The notes: generated from the sequence alone by a model not told the origin. A DNA stretch of 64,000 nt from Kluyvera intermedia (GCF_034424175.1 NZ_CP139986.1:1860001-1924000); one strand, 5' to 3'; numbered from the stretch's first letter, positions 44,173 through 53,401 are shown. A program made the numbers and translations.

Positions 44173-45847
44173 GGTCGTTATTCATCCATTGGCGAATGAC
44201 CAGCGCCACCACGCGCGGATCGTTATCAGACATCTCACGAATACGTTGGCTCATTACCTCAGCACCCAGGCGCTGGTTGGCACGGCGCTGCTGCGTCTGC
44301 TCATCTTTGCTCAGGCGAACCTCAACGGCTTCCTGAATTTCATGTTGTGCTTTGTTCTGCTCAACGGCGGCCTGTGCAATTTGCTCACGACGTTGTAGCT
44401 GCGGTTTAACCGCTTTACGCCACAGCAGCCATGCCACGATAAGCACCAGCAACCAGCGTCCGGTGGACATCAACTGATCGATAAAGGTCTGTTGTTTCCA
44501 GAACGGCAGTTCGCCACCGGTTTCTTCGGTATCGTTAAATGGTGAATTGACCACGTTCAGGGTATCGCCACGGGGGGTGGAGAAGCCCATTGCTTCGCGG
44601 GTCAAATCCTCAATTTGCTTCATCTGATCGTTGGTCAACGGCAGCGGTTTGCCGGTCGGCAGATTGCGGTAATTGACCACGACGGCCACCGAAAGACGCT
44701 GGACATCGCCGACGTTCTTTTTGGTGTGCATGATGGTGCGGTCAACTTCAAAGTTGCTGGTTTCACTGCGCTGGCTGTTATGAGGGCCATTGGTGGTTGT
44801 GGTGCGCGATGCACCGTTCTGCGCATTCTGACCATTGGCGGCCTGGTTTGCAGGTTGGTTGGCAATCGGGGCCGATGGTGCGGGAGCCGGGGTATTAGAC
44901 AGGGCGCCCGGAACGCCGCCCGGATACGGGCTGCCGCTTTGATCGCTCTCGCTCACCTGACGTGAGCGAACCGCCGCCTGGCTGGCGTCGCCGTTTGGCC
45001 GGTACTGTTCGTCGGTTTGTTCTTTGTTGTCAAAGTTAACCTGTGCGGTGACCTGCGCGTGAACGTTGCCGTTGCCGACAATCGGCCCAAGAATCGCTTC
45101 AATGCGGCGTTGTACGCGGCCTTCAACATCGGCGGTATATTTGAGCTGTGCGTCATTGAGGTCGCGCGCGCTGGTGTTGGATTGGGTCAGTAAATGCCCG
45201 CCCTGATCGACGAGCGTAACGTTACCCGGTGGCAGACCGGCAACGGCGCTGGAGACCAGGTGAACGACCGCAGAGATTTGCCCTTCATCGAGCGCACGGC
45301 CCGGTTCGAGGTTAACGGTAATCGAGGCGGAAGGGGATTTTTGCTCGCGCACGAACAGCGACGGTTTTGGCATCGCTAAATGCACGCGCGCGCTCTTCAC
45401 CGGGCCGAGGGTTTCAATGGTGCGCGACAGTTCGCCTTCAAGCGCACGCTGGTAATTCACCTGCTCGCTAAACTGGCTGATGCCAAATTTTTCCTGATCG
45501 AGCAGTTCAAACCCGACGCTGCCGCCTTTTGGCAGACCCAGCTGTGCCAGACGCAGGCGCAGTTCATGCACTTTATCCGCCGGAACTTCCAGCGCGCCGC
45601 CGTTATCGGCAAAACGATAGGGGACATTCATCTGGGTCAGTTGGCTAACGATAGCGCCGCCATCCTGGTCAGACAGGTTGCTAAACAGCGTGCGGTAGTC
45701 CGGGGCTTTTGCCCACAGCACCATCGCCACGAGAATCGCTACCGCAGCAGCGCTCGCCACCATCAGCGGAATTTTTGGATTAGCGCGCAGGCGATTGACC
45801 CATTCCTGGGTTTTATTTTGTGGTGTAGCCGTAGCACTGGCGCTCAT
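44165..45847 (-). CDS. fliF: Flagellar MS-ring protein FliF
   Basis: A 560-residue protein with two membrane helices (MVASAAAVAILVAMVLWAK near residue 30 and LMSTGRWLLVLIVAWLLW near 450) around a large periplasmic ring-building region (DYRTLFSNLSDQDGGAIVSQL, SARVHLAMPKPSLFV). The Asn/Gln/Thr-rich stretch around residues 305-350 and the C-terminal FliG-binding tail (MSQRIREMSDNDPRVVALVIRQWMN) are typical. It is the first gene of the leftward fliFGHIJK run. Confidence 0.97.
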   Translation of the reverse strand: MSASATATPQNKTQEWVNRLRANPKIPLMVASAAAVAILVAMVLWAKAPDYRTLFSNLSDQDGGAIVSQLTQMNVPYRFADNGGALEVPADKVHELRLRLAQLGLPKGGSVGFELLDQEKFGISQFSEQVNYQRALEGELSRTIETLGPVKSARVHLAMPKPSLFVREQKSPSASITVNLEPGRALDEGQISAVVHLVSSAVAGLPPGNVTLVDQGGHLLTQSNTSARDLNDAQLKYTADVEGRVQRRIEAILGPIVGNGNVHAQVTAQVNFDNKEQTDEQYRPNGDASQAAVRSRQVSESDQSGSPYPGGVPGALSNTPAPAPSAPIANQPANQAANGQNAQNGASRTTTTNGPHNSQRSETSNFEVDRTIMHTKKNVGDVQRLSVAVVVNYRNLPTGKPLPLTNDQMKQIEDLTREAMGFSTPRGDTLNVVNSPFNDTEETGGELPFWKQQTFIDQLMSTGRWLLVLIVAWLLWRKAVKPQLQRREQIAQAAVEQNKAQHEIQEAVEVRLSKDEQTQQRRANQRLGAEVMSQRIREMSDNDPRVVALVIRQWMNNDHE

Positions 45848-45964
45848 TGCGCACCTCGTTGATCCTGATCAATGGCGTTAAACGTGAACGAAAACAAAGC
45901 AGACTCCCAGGTCAGAACACATAAAGACAGCCATGCCATTATTTGACGCTTTGCAATTTTTGAT

Positions 45965-46003
45965 GGGCCAAATAACCCATTTTTATAGCGCTATTTAACG
46001 CCT
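45965..46003. promoter_or_regulatory. FlhDC-binding site candidate between fliF and fliE
   Basis: AAATAACC-N11-CGCTATTT (45970-45977 and 45989-45996) followed by AACGCC resembles the FlhD4C2 double box (AAATAGCG-N9-11-CGCTATTT). It lies in the 215-bp divergent region from which class 2 fliE and fliF transcripts should start. Confidence 0.7.
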
Positions 46004-46062
46004 TTATCTTATTGACAAACTGGTAAGCTCGTTCACAGGTTAAAATCAATCTGGGAGTCAAG

Positions 46063-46374
46063 ATGGCAATTCAGGGTATTGAAGGCGTCCTGTCACAGCT
46101 GCAGGCAACAGCGTCGATGGCACGAAATCAAAGCGTCGATACGCAGCCAACCATCAGTTTTGCCGGGCAACTGCACGCCGCGCTCGACCGCGTGAGCGAA
46201 ACGCAAACCAGTGCCAGAACCCAAGCGGAGAAGTTCTCGCTGGGCGAGCCGGGCATTGCGCTAAATGATGTGATGACCGATTTGCAAAAAGCGTCGGTGT
46301 CGTTGCAGATGGGGATTCAGGTGCGTAATAAGCTGGTGAGTGCTTATCAGGAAGTGATGGGCATGCAGGTGTAG
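46063..46374 (+). CDS. fliE: Flagellar hook-basal body complex protein FliE
   Basis: A 103-residue protein starting MAIQGIEGVLSQLQATA and ending VRNKLVSAYQEVMGMQV, full length for FliE. It joins the MS ring and export gate to the rod. Divergent from fliF, single-gene unit. Confidence 0.97.
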   Translation: MAIQGIEGVLSQLQATASMARNQSVDTQPTISFAGQLHAALDRVSETQTSARTQAEKFSLGEPGIALNDVMTDLQKASVSLQMGIQVRNKLVSAYQEVMGMQV

Positions 46375-46464
46375 GTTGACGTGGGTGGCGAGGTTTCGCC
46401 ACCGCGATGCTTAAAAATAAGTATCATGACAAGTGATTCCTTCTACAACGCTCTGTTCTCTCTT

Positions 46465-46559
46465 CCTGTTTATAGCGGGCGGTTTTGCCCTTTAACCCCG
46501 TGCGAACGGTGATTGCCGGGTGTAAACTGCCCACCGAATTTATCCGTTCTATAAACAGG
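46465..46559. promoter_or_regulatory. 11-bp inverted repeat upstream of the GIY-YIG-type gene
   Basis: CCTGTTTATAG (46465-46475) and CTATAAACAGG (46549-46559) are perfect inverse copies 73 bp apart, the second ending 10 bp before the start codon of the following gene. They could be paired operator half-sites or the ends of a small element. Confidence 0.5.
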
Positions 46560-46569
46560 GGTCTTTGAA

Positions 46570-47238
46570 ATGCCATTATCCTTATGGGATAACTTTTGTG
46601 CGGGTTTAAATGTTGCGCGCAATGCCGTGCCTCTTTTTGAAACCGATGAGAACAGGGCCGTATCGGTAAAATTACGCGGTAAAGCTGGCATTCCCATTCT
46701 CAAGCGCTCAGCCCAAATGGATGCATTGATTCTGCAACAAACGGATCAACTACATAGTGGTTTTCTTGAACAAGACAATCGCTATGATGGATTGATTTAT
46801 ATGATGTTCTATCTCCGTGGCGGTAAAATTGTTCCCCTCTATATTGGCAAGACGGAATCGAAAGGTACTCGTAATCCTGTGTCCGCCAACATAAAAGATT
46901 TGCATATTGATACCGGCAAATTTGCGCGCTGGGGGGATAATTATGCCTACCATATTGGTGATCTCAGCGCCGTTGTCCTTCCCGGACATTTACCTGTGAA
47001 ACAGACAATTAAATATCAGCGATGGGCCGAGGCCTTGTTTGCAAGCTATCCGACAGCGACGCCGGTACTCAAAGAACCAGTCTATTTTTGGTGTCATGCA
47101 TGGGATAAATCGACCACCGGTATTTGGGCGCAATTCGGTGCGACTCGACTCACGTTTCTTGAGTATCTCATGATTGGTGTTGCCAGTGCGGCATTCCCGT
47201 GTTTGCTCAATTTCGAAGGTCGTAACCGTGCGCAATAA
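46570..47238 (+). CDS. Uncharacterised protein with a GIY-YIG-like segment
   Basis: A 222-residue cytoplasmic protein of unknown function. Residues 75-100 read GLIYMMFYLRGGKIV then PLYIGKTESKG, which fits the GIY-YIG nuclease core (first strand, loop, YIGKT) followed by Arg and a helix. The remainder (WGDNYAYHIGDLSAVVLPGH; FWCHAWDKSTTGIWAQFG) has no motif I can name. It lies between fliE and yedD where amyA, yedE and yedF lie in K-12, so it is an accessory insertion. Nuclease activity is possible, in DNA repair, defence or restriction, but not shown. Confidence 0.7.
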   Translation: MPLSLWDNFCAGLNVARNAVPLFETDENRAVSVKLRGKAGIPILKRSAQMDALILQQTDQLHSGFLEQDNRYDGLIYMMFYLRGGKIVPLYIGKTESKGTRNPVSANIKDLHIDTGKFARWGDNYAYHIGDLSAVVLPGHLPVKQTIKYQRWAEALFASYPTATPVLKEPVYFWCHAWDKSTTGIWAQFGATRLTFLEYLMIGVASAAFPCLLNFEGRNRAQ

Positions 47239-47329
47239 AGCAGCGATTCAATTCAGTCAATTACCGTGAAACGCCGACGGGTTTAACGCTATAATGTTTC
47301 TGTTTTTTTCTCCCGAAACAGGACGAATA

Positions 47330-47743
47330 ATGAAAAAATTAGCCATTGTGGTGGCGCTGTTGACGCTTACGGGTTGTGCGCGGATTGAGGATTATTCAGC
47401 CGTGGTGAAAACGCCAGCACCGGCAGGATTGGCGGGTTACTGGCAGACCATAGGGCCGCAGAGTGCATTAATTAGCCCGGAAGCGATGGGGAGCCTTATC
47501 GTGACGGCAGATGGCGACACGCTGGATTGTCGTCAGTGGCAACGCGTGATTGCGCTGCCGGGTAAATTGACCCTGCGCGATGACGATCTTTATAACGTGA
47601 CGCGGAAACTCGATGTGTATGCGGTCGAACGTGATGGCAACACCTTAGAGTACGACGGAATGATGTTGCAGCGTGTGGAGCGTCCTACTGTCGAGTGTGC
47701 GGCGGTGCTGGCCAAAACACCACTAGCCTCGGTATTGCCTTAA
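47330..47743 (+). CDS. yedD: Lipoprotein YedD
   Basis: A 137-residue lipoprotein with signal MKKLAIVVALLTLTGCAR (lipobox LTGC). The body (GYWQTIGPQSALISPEAMGSLIV; GDTLDCRQWQRVIALPGKL) is close to YedD of E. coli, envelope protein of unknown role and a member of several stress regulons. The ATG at 47330 begins the signal peptide; an in-frame upstream start is unlikely. It converges with fliT on a GCTCCGG/CCGGAGC hairpin near 47755-47778. Confidence 0.93.
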   Translation: MKKLAIVVALLTLTGCARIEDYSAVVKTPAPAGLAGYWQTIGPQSALISPEAMGSLIVTADGDTLDCRQWQRVIALPGKLTLRDDDLYNVTRKLDVYAVERDGNTLEYDGMMLQRVERPTVECAAVLAKTPLASVLP

Positions 47744-47786
47744 GAATAATGCTGCTCCGGCGTCGAGAGACCCGGAGCCCAGCACG

Positions 47787-48161
47787 TCAGTGGTTGCTGT
47801 CAACATTATCTTGCGGAACCAGTACATAGCCACCCTGGTTGCCATAAGTGTTCATTACCGTTTTTTGTATCGACGATTGGCCGACCAGTTTTGCCAGTTC
47901 GTCCATACGCGCCTGCAGCAGACGTTTCACCTGGCTTTCATTATCCAGCACGGTGCGCAAAAGCGGACGGAGCTGTTCCTGGAGCGGATCGCTGGGCTGG
48001 CTGTCCTGGGTTAATTGAGCAATATTCTGCACCGCATTAACGTAGTCCATCTCACTGGCAATCAGTTCGTCCCACAATCCATCCGTGGCAAGTCGCAGCA
48101 TCATATTGCTTTTTTCAACCAGCTTTTGGTACGAGAGATAAAGGTGCGGTGCGTGGCTCAT
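47787..48161 (-). CDS. fliT: Flagellar chaperone and FlhDC antagonist FliT
   Basis: A 124-residue helical protein starting MSHAPHLYLSYQKLVEKS and containing LLQARMDELAKLVGQSSIQK. FliT is the FliD export chaperone and, when free, inhibits FlhDC. It is the last gene of the leftward fliDST run; start and fliS stop overlap by one base. Confidence 0.96.
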   Translation of the reverse strand: MSHAPHLYLSYQKLVEKSNMMLRLATDGLWDELIASEMDYVNAVQNIAQLTQDSQPSDPLQEQLRPLLRTVLDNESQVKRLLQARMDELAKLVGQSSIQKTVMNTYGNQGGYVLVPQDNVDSNH

Positions 48162-48571
48162 TAGACGGCGTCCTGAATCAAATTAGGCGTAAGTAAAGAT
48201 TCCTTCCAGGCATCGGCGATATTGCGCATCAGGCCTTCGACCTCTTCCACGGCGCGGGTATCGTTGTGCAGATTAGCCTGCAGAAGGCGTCTGACCATAT
48301 AGGCGTAGAGCGCTAACAGGTTTTTCGTCAGCTCGTCGCGGCTGTCTTCATCAAGGCCTATCTTCAGGCCGTTTTCGATGATATTGATGGCTTTTGACAG
48401 AGAAGTACCTTTCCCCTGCAAATTACCGTCCTGCATAAACAGGCGGGCGCGAATCAGCGCGCTGAGCGCACCATCGAACAGCATGGTGACCAGCTGTTGC
48501 TGACTGGCGCTCATCACCGCGCTTTCTACTCCAATCTGTGCGTAGGCCTGCGTACCTTTTGCCCCGTACAT
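48161..48571 (-). CDS. fliS: Flagellin export chaperone FliS
   Basis: A 136-residue protein, MYGAKGTQAYAQIGVESAVM ... LVTMLFDGALSALIRAR, full length for FliS. It binds the C-terminus of FliC and prevents premature polymerisation. 23 bp after fliD. Confidence 0.97.
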   Translation of the reverse strand: MYGAKGTQAYAQIGVESAVMSASQQQLVTMLFDGALSALIRARLFMQDGNLQGKGTSLSKAINIIENGLKIGLDEDSRDELTKNLLALYAYMVRRLLQANLHNDTRAVEEVEGLMRNIADAWKESLLTPNLIQDAV

Positions 48572-48594
48572 ACCGTCTCTCCCGATATTGATGA

Positions 48595-49995
48595 TTATTT
48601 AGAACTGCTGGTGGATTCGAACTGCTGCGTTAAGTAGCTGCTGGTGTTATTTAACGAAGACATCAGGACATCCAACTGAGTAAATTGTGCTTTATAGCGC
48701 GCGACCTTTTGATCGATAAGATCGCTGGCGGTGTTGTAATCTTTAGTGAGTTTATTCAGCGTCTTGCTGACGCCATCTTTGGCGGCCTGAATGATCCCGG
48801 TGGTGGAAAGCCAACTGGTCAGGTTGCTGCCGATGGCGGTGGTGATGCCGGTTTTTTTGCCGTCGCCGACGATAAGCGTGCCGACGCCTGCTGAATCTTT
48901 TTTCAGTGCTTCGGTGAGTTTTTTATCATCAATTTCAAGCTGACCGGTACTTGGGTCACTGGTGACGCCAATCTGCGCAAGGGTTTTATAGGACGATGAA
49001 CTTAAGGTGTTGCTCAGTATACTTTTGAGCTGGGTCTGAATTGTACGCAGGGTGGTGTCACCGATCAGTGCGCCGTTATTGGTGCTTTGCGCATCGGCAC
49101 CGGGATCGACGGCGGTGTATTTGGTCAGGCTGCTGAAGGTATCCTGCAGCGCGTTATACGCCGTCACCCAATCTTTTACCGCGGTCTGGGCTTTGGTGTT
49201 GTCCTGAGTGATGGTCAACGTCTGGTTACCGCTAGTGACATCATTCAGATTTAAGGTGATATCTTCCAGCGCATCGCTAATGGTGTTGCTGCTGTTTTCG
49301 ATTGCTACATTATTGACGGTCAGTTCAGCATTTTGAGCGGTAACACTCTCTTTCATGCCGCCAGTGGTGCCGTTGTAGCCCATAAAGGTCTGGAGCGCAC
49401 TGTCACCGCTGACGCTCAACGTCATGGCGTTGTCTTTACCCGTCTCATTTGAAGTGATGGACAGGCGATATTCGCCGTTGCCGACGTTGATGATACTGGC
49501 GCTGACGCCCGCTTTGGCGTTGTTAATCGCATCGCGGATTCCGGTTAATGATGAGTTCGCGGCGCTGATATCAATGGTCACCGGCTTTTTGTCGCCGCCT
49601 TGCTGAATGGTTAGCACGCTGTCGCTGGTGGCAATGGCGGCTTTATTGTCTTTCTGCACTGCTGTTGAGGTCAGCGTTTGCGCCTGCGCCAGTTGGGTAA
49701 TGGCAATGGTGTATTTCCCGGCAATGGCGTTCCCGGTGGTGGTGGCGCTAAATGCGGTGCTGCTGCTGGTAGTAGTGGTGGCCGTAAACAGGTCGGCTTT
49801 CCCCAGCGCGGTATTGGCGGTCTGGAATGCTTCCAGCGCGCTTTTCATCGTGCCGTAGGCGCTGAGCTTAGAAGTATAAGATGATTGTTGTTTTGTAATA
49901 GGTGTCAGTGTGGCTTTTTCTGCCGCAGTCAGGCTATCCAGAATATCACCAAGCTTCAGGCCCGATCCTATTCCCAGTGAAGAAATGCTTGCCAT
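48595..49995 (-). CDS. fliD: Flagellar filament cap protein FliD
   Basis: A 466-residue filament cap protein. The N-terminal domain MASISSLGIGSGLKLGDILDSLTAAEKATLTPI and the C-terminal coiled coil TLNKLTKDYNTASDLIDQKVARYKAQFTQLDVLMSSLN are conserved; the middle is variable and Ser/Thr-rich. It is exported with FliT and allows flagellin to fold at the tip. A sigma-28 promoter lies upstream at 50038-50064. Confidence 0.96.
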   Translation of the reverse strand: MASISSLGIGSGLKLGDILDSLTAAEKATLTPITKQQSSYTSKLSAYGTMKSALEAFQTANTALGKADLFTATTTTSSSTAFSATTTGNAIAGKYTIAITQLAQAQTLTSTAVQKDNKAAIATSDSVLTIQQGGDKKPVTIDISAANSSLTGIRDAINNAKAGVSASIINVGNGEYRLSITSNETGKDNAMTLSVSGDSALQTFMGYNGTTGGMKESVTAQNAELTVNNVAIENSSNTISDALEDITLNLNDVTSGNQTLTITQDNTKAQTAVKDWVTAYNALQDTFSSLTKYTAVDPGADAQSTNNGALIGDTTLRTIQTQLKSILSNTLSSSSYKTLAQIGVTSDPSTGQLEIDDKKLTEALKKDSAGVGTLIVGDGKKTGITTAIGSNLTSWLSTTGIIQAAKDGVSKTLNKLTKDYNTASDLIDQKVARYKAQFTQLDVLMSSLNNTSSYLTQQFESTSSSK

Positions 49996-50037
49996 TTTTA
50001 ATCCTTAATATGTCGACACGTAAAATGAATATCTGGG

Positions 50038-50064
50038 TTATCGGCCTGAATACGTCAAAGTTTA
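50038..50064 (-). promoter_or_regulatory. Sigma-28 (FliA) promoter of fliDST
   Basis: On the reverse strand TAAACTTT-N11-GCCGATAA fits the FliA consensus TAAAGTTT-N11-GCCGATAA with one change. Confidence 0.92.
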
Positions 50065-50156
50065 CGCTTATTGCGTTTTTTTTAATGGCAGGAATAAGGG
50101 GGATAGAAAAGAGTATTTCGGCGGCTAAAAAAAATCGTGATTACGAAAAAAAATTC

Positions 50157-50183
50157 TAAAGGTTGTTTTGCAGCAGACGATAA
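50157..50183 (+). promoter_or_regulatory. Sigma-28 (FliA) promoter of fliC
   Basis: TAAAGGTT-N11-GACGATAA fits the FliA consensus with two changes and lies 77 bp before the fliC start codon. Confidence 0.9.
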
Positions 50184-50259
50184 CACCTTTGACGGCGATT
50201 GAGCCGACGGGTGAAAACCCAATACGTAATCAACGACTTGAAATATAGGATAACGAATC

Positions 50260-51906
50260 ATGGCACAAGTCATTAATACCAACAGCCTCTCGCTGATCAC
50301 TCAGAACAACATCAACAAGAACCAGTCTGCTCTGTCCAGTTCTATCGAGCGTCTGTCTTCTGGCTTGCGTATCAACAGCGCGAAGGATGACGCAGCGGGT
50401 CAGGCGATTGCTAACCGTTTCACCTCTAACATTAAAGGCCTGACTCAGGCAGCACGTAACGCCAACGACGGTATCTCCGTTGCACAGACCACTGAAGGCG
50501 CGCTGTCTGAAATCAACAACAACTTACAGCGTGTGCGTGAACTGACCGTTCAGGCAACTACCGGTACTAACTCCCAGTCTGACCTGGACTCTATTCAGGA
50601 CGAAATCAAATCCCGTCTGGACGAAATTGACCGCGTATCTGGTCAGACCCAGTTCAACGGCGTGAACGTACTGGCAAAAGACGGTTCCATGAAAATCCAG
50701 GTTGGTGCGAACGATGGTCAGACCATCACTATCGATCTGAAGAAGATTGACTCATCTACATTGAAACTGACCGGCTTCAACGTGAACGGTAAAGGTGAAA
50801 CAGCTAATACGGCTGCGACCTTGAAAGACATGGCAGGGCTTACTGCTTCTGCGTCAGGTACACCTGGTATTACTCTCTATACCGATAACAACGCAATTGC
50901 TAGCAGTGCCGACATTCTTAATGCAGTTGCTGGTACGAATGGTAGTACTGTCGCAACTAAGGCTGATGTAGGATTCGGCACAAGCACTGCAGATGTTATT
51001 TATACATATGATAAAGATGCTAATTCTTATTCTGCTACCACGACCGGTATCACAGGAAACAACCTCGCAACCTTCCTTAACCCAGAGGCAGGGGATACCG
51101 CTAAAGCGTCTATTTCTATCGGTGGTAAATCGCAAGATGTTATCATTGACAAAGCAGGTAAAATTACAGCGGCTGATGATGGCGCAGCTCTTTATCTTGA
51201 CGGCACCGGTAACTTAACTAAAAACCGAGCGAATGCAGCAGATCCAGAGGCAACCTTGGCTGGTCTTCAGGCAGCTACGGCAACTAAAGAAGCTACTATT
51301 ACAACCGATAAAGGTACATTTACTAGTAATGCGACTACAAACTTTGGTAGCACAGATATCAAAGTGGACGCAAACACTCTGGCTAACGTAGCTAAAAATG
51401 GTGGCTATACAGCTGTTGTAGCTGGTAAAACCTATGCCGTCACTGGTGGTACTGCTGCTGCAGGTACCGCATTCATTAATAACGGCCAGCTTAGCAATGA
51501 TGCACCAACATACTATGCACAAAAAGATGGTTCTATTACTACAACTGAAAATGCTTCTTTAGGTAAGGTTGTTTATACGGATGCCGCTGGTAAATTAACT
51601 ACAGATGCTACAAGTAAAGCCCAGTCTACTACTAACCCACTGGCAGCCCTGGACGATGCTATCAGCTCCATCGATAAATTCCGTTCTTCCCTGGGTGCTA
51701 TCCAGAACCGTCTGGATTCTGCAGTAACCAACCTGAACAACACCACCACCAACCTGTCTGAAGCGCAGTCCCGTATTCAGGACGCCGACTATGCGACTGA
51801 AGTGTCGAACATGTCTAAAGCGCAGATCATCCAGCAGGCCGGTAACTCCGTGTTGGCAAAAGCTAACCAGGTTCCACAGCAGGTTCTGTCTCTGCTGCAG
51901 GGTTAA
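50260..51906 (+). CDS. fliC: Flagellin FliC
   Basis: A 548-residue flagellin. The D0/D1 ends are conserved (MAQVINTNSLSLITQNNINK; LSSGLRINSAKDDAAGQAIA; C-terminal ANQVPQQVLSLLQG). The centre, about residues 170-455, is a surface D2/D3 domain rich in Thr, Ala and Gly with no close match I recall. Codon use changes in the same segment (many AT-ending codons between about 50,770 and 51,620), a sign of antigenic mosaic exchange. It is class 3, read from the sigma-28 promoter, and ends at a strong terminator. Confidence 0.97.
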   Translation: MAQVINTNSLSLITQNNINKNQSALSSSIERLSSGLRINSAKDDAAGQAIANRFTSNIKGLTQAARNANDGISVAQTTEGALSEINNNLQRVRELTVQATTGTNSQSDLDSIQDEIKSRLDEIDRVSGQTQFNGVNVLAKDGSMKIQVGANDGQTITIDLKKIDSSTLKLTGFNVNGKGETANTAATLKDMAGLTASASGTPGITLYTDNNAIASSADILNAVAGTNGSTVATKADVGFGTSTADVIYTYDKDANSYSATTTGITGNNLATFLNPEAGDTAKASISIGGKSQDVIIDKAGKITAADDGAALYLDGTGNLTKNRANAADPEATLAGLQAATATKEATITTDKGTFTSNATTNFGSTDIKVDANTLANVAKNGGYTAVVAGKTYAVTGGTAAAGTAFINNGQLSNDAPTYYAQKDGSITTTENASLGKVVYTDAAGKLTTDATSKAQSTTNPLAALDDAISSIDKFRSSLGAIQNRLDSAVTNLNNTTTNLSEAQSRIQDADYATEVSNMSKAQIIQQAGNSVLAKANQVPQQVLSLLQG

Positions 51907-51925
51907 TCTCCCGCAACCTGACCAA

Positions 51926-51948
51926 CCCCGCCTCGGCGGGGTTTTTTT
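51926..51948 (+). terminator. Terminator of fliC
   Basis: CCCCGCC-TC-GGCGGGG stem followed by seven T. In E. coli the 3' end of fliC is also the source of a small RNA (FliX); only the terminator can be seen here. Confidence 0.92.
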
Positions 51949-52017
51949 GATCCCTGAATTTCACTTACTCTTCAAATAAACCCCTCTTTTCCCCATTGTT
52001 CCATCGATTAAAACGCC

Positions 52018-52044
52018 TGTAGAAACGGATAATTGTGCCGATAA
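52018..52044 (+). promoter_or_regulatory. Sigma-28 promoter of fliA, weak -35
   Basis: GCCGATAA at 52037-52044 is a perfect FliA -10 element; the -35 position holds only a poor match (TGTAGAAA). It is 26 bp before the fliA start and fits autogenous control together with an upstream FlhDC-dependent promoter that I could not define. Confidence 0.65.
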
Positions 52045-52070
52045 CTCATATTAATGCAGGGCTGTTTATC

Positions 52071-52790
52071 GTGAATTCAATGTATACCGCTGAAGGTGTA
52101 ATGGATAAACACTCGCTTTGGCAACGCTATGTGCCGCTGGTGCGTCACGAAGCGCTGCGCCTTCAGGTGCGTTTGCCAGCGAGCGTGGAACTGGACGATC
52201 TGCTCCAGGCGGGCGGTATCGGCTTATTGAATGCTGTTGAACGCTATGACGCTCTGCAGGGAACGGCATTTACAACTTACGCAGTGCAACGCATCCGTGG
52301 GGCGATGCTGGACGAACTACGCAGCCGAGACTGGGTGCCGCGTAGCGTTCGGCGGAACGCGCGTGAAGTTGCGCAAACGCTGGGTCAACTTGAGCAAGAG
52401 CTGGGACGAAACGCGACGGAAACTGAAGTCGCGCAGCGATTGGGAATCGCGATTGAGGAATACCGTCAGGTGTTGCTGGATACTAACAATAGTCAGCTTT
52501 TCTCCTACGATGAGTGGCGGGAAGAGTACGGCGACAGTATTGAGCTGGTGACGGAAGAGAATCAACACGAAAACCCATTACATCAACTGCTAGAAGGTTC
52601 TTTACGCGAACGCGTGATGGAGGCGATTGATGCCTTACCGGAACGTGAAAAGTTGGTGTTAACCCTCTATTACCAGGAAGAGCTGAATCTCAAAGAGATT
52701 GGCGCGGTTCTGGAAGTGGGGGAGTCGCGTGTCAGTCAGCTACACAGCCAGGCGATTAAGCGTCTGCGCATCAAGCTGGGTAAGTTGTAG
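52071..52790 (+). CDS. fliA: Flagellar sigma factor FliA (sigma-28)
   Basis: A 239-residue sigma-28 starting at GTG (VNSMYTAEGVMDKHSLWQRY), the start used in E. coli. Region 2 (LVRHEALRLQVRLPASVELDDLLQAGGIGLLNAVERYD; TAFTTYAVQRIRGAMLDELRSRDWVPRSVRR) and region 4 (LPEREKLVLTLYYQEELNLKEIGAVLEVGESRVSQLHSQA) are intact. It transcribes class 3 flagellar genes and is held by FlgM until hook completion. Confidence 0.97.
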   Translation: MNSMYTAEGVMDKHSLWQRYVPLVRHEALRLQVRLPASVELDDLLQAGGIGLLNAVERYDALQGTAFTTYAVQRIRGAMLDELRSRDWVPRSVRRNAREVAQTLGQLEQELGRNATETEVAQRLGIAIEEYRQVLLDTNNSQLFSYDEWREEYGDSIELVTEENQHENPLHQLLEGSLRERVMEAIDALPEREKLVLTLYYQEELNLKEIGAVLEVGESRVSQLHSQAIKRLRIKLGKL

Positions 52791-52852
52791 GTTGGAATAA
52801 CATATCGTTGGACCAAAAATGCCGCATTATGCAATGAAAACCCGGAGTTATC

Positions 52853-53401
52853 ATGATGATGCAGGTAAAAAGACGGCCATTAAGCCGCTATCTGAAAGAC
52901 TTCAAACACAGCCAAACGCATTGCGCTCACTGTCATAAACTGCTCGACCGCATCACACTGGTGCGTCAGGGCGAGATAGTGAATAAAATCGCTATTTCCC
53001 GTCTTGATACTCCCATGGATGAAACCGCGTGGCAGCAGGAGCGCAGCGCATGGTCTGCCCTGTGTCGCTTCTGCGGCGACCTGCACTGTAAAGAACAGAG
53101 CGCATTCTTCAATATTATCGACTTCAAACAATACCTTCTCGAAAAGACCGATATGAGCACCGGTACCGTACGCGAATACGTGGTGCGGTTACGGCGATTA
53201 GGCAACCATTTCAACGAACATCAAGTGCCGCAGTCCTTGCTGCTTGAACGTCATGCCGAGGAACAACTTGAGCCGTGGCTGCCGCAAATCAGCACCAATA
53301 ACTATCGTATTGCGCTGCGTAAATACCTGCGCTTTCATCGCCAACACGCCTGCAGTGAAGCGCAAAACCTCGCGGATTGTGAAACCTCTGATATATATTA
53401 A
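52853..53401 (+). CDS. fliZ: Flagellar regulator FliZ
   Basis: A 182-residue protein (MMMQVKRRPLSRYLKDFKHSQTHC; YVVRLRRLGNHF; NNYRIALRKYLRFHRQ) related to the core-binding domain of tyrosine recombinases. In E. coli FliZ represses RpoS-dependent promoters; in Salmonella it promotes flhDC and hilD activity. Two ATG triplets follow the chosen first one. It lies 62 bp after fliA in the same operon. Confidence 0.95.
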   Translation: MMMQVKRRPLSRYLKDFKHSQTHCAHCHKLLDRITLVRQGEIVNKIAISRLDTPMDETAWQQERSAWSALCRFCGDLHCKEQSAFFNIIDFKQYLLEKTDMSTGTVREYVVRLRRLGNHFNEHQVPQSLLLERHAEEQLEPWLPQISTNNYRIALRKYLRFHRQHACSEAQNLADCETSDIY

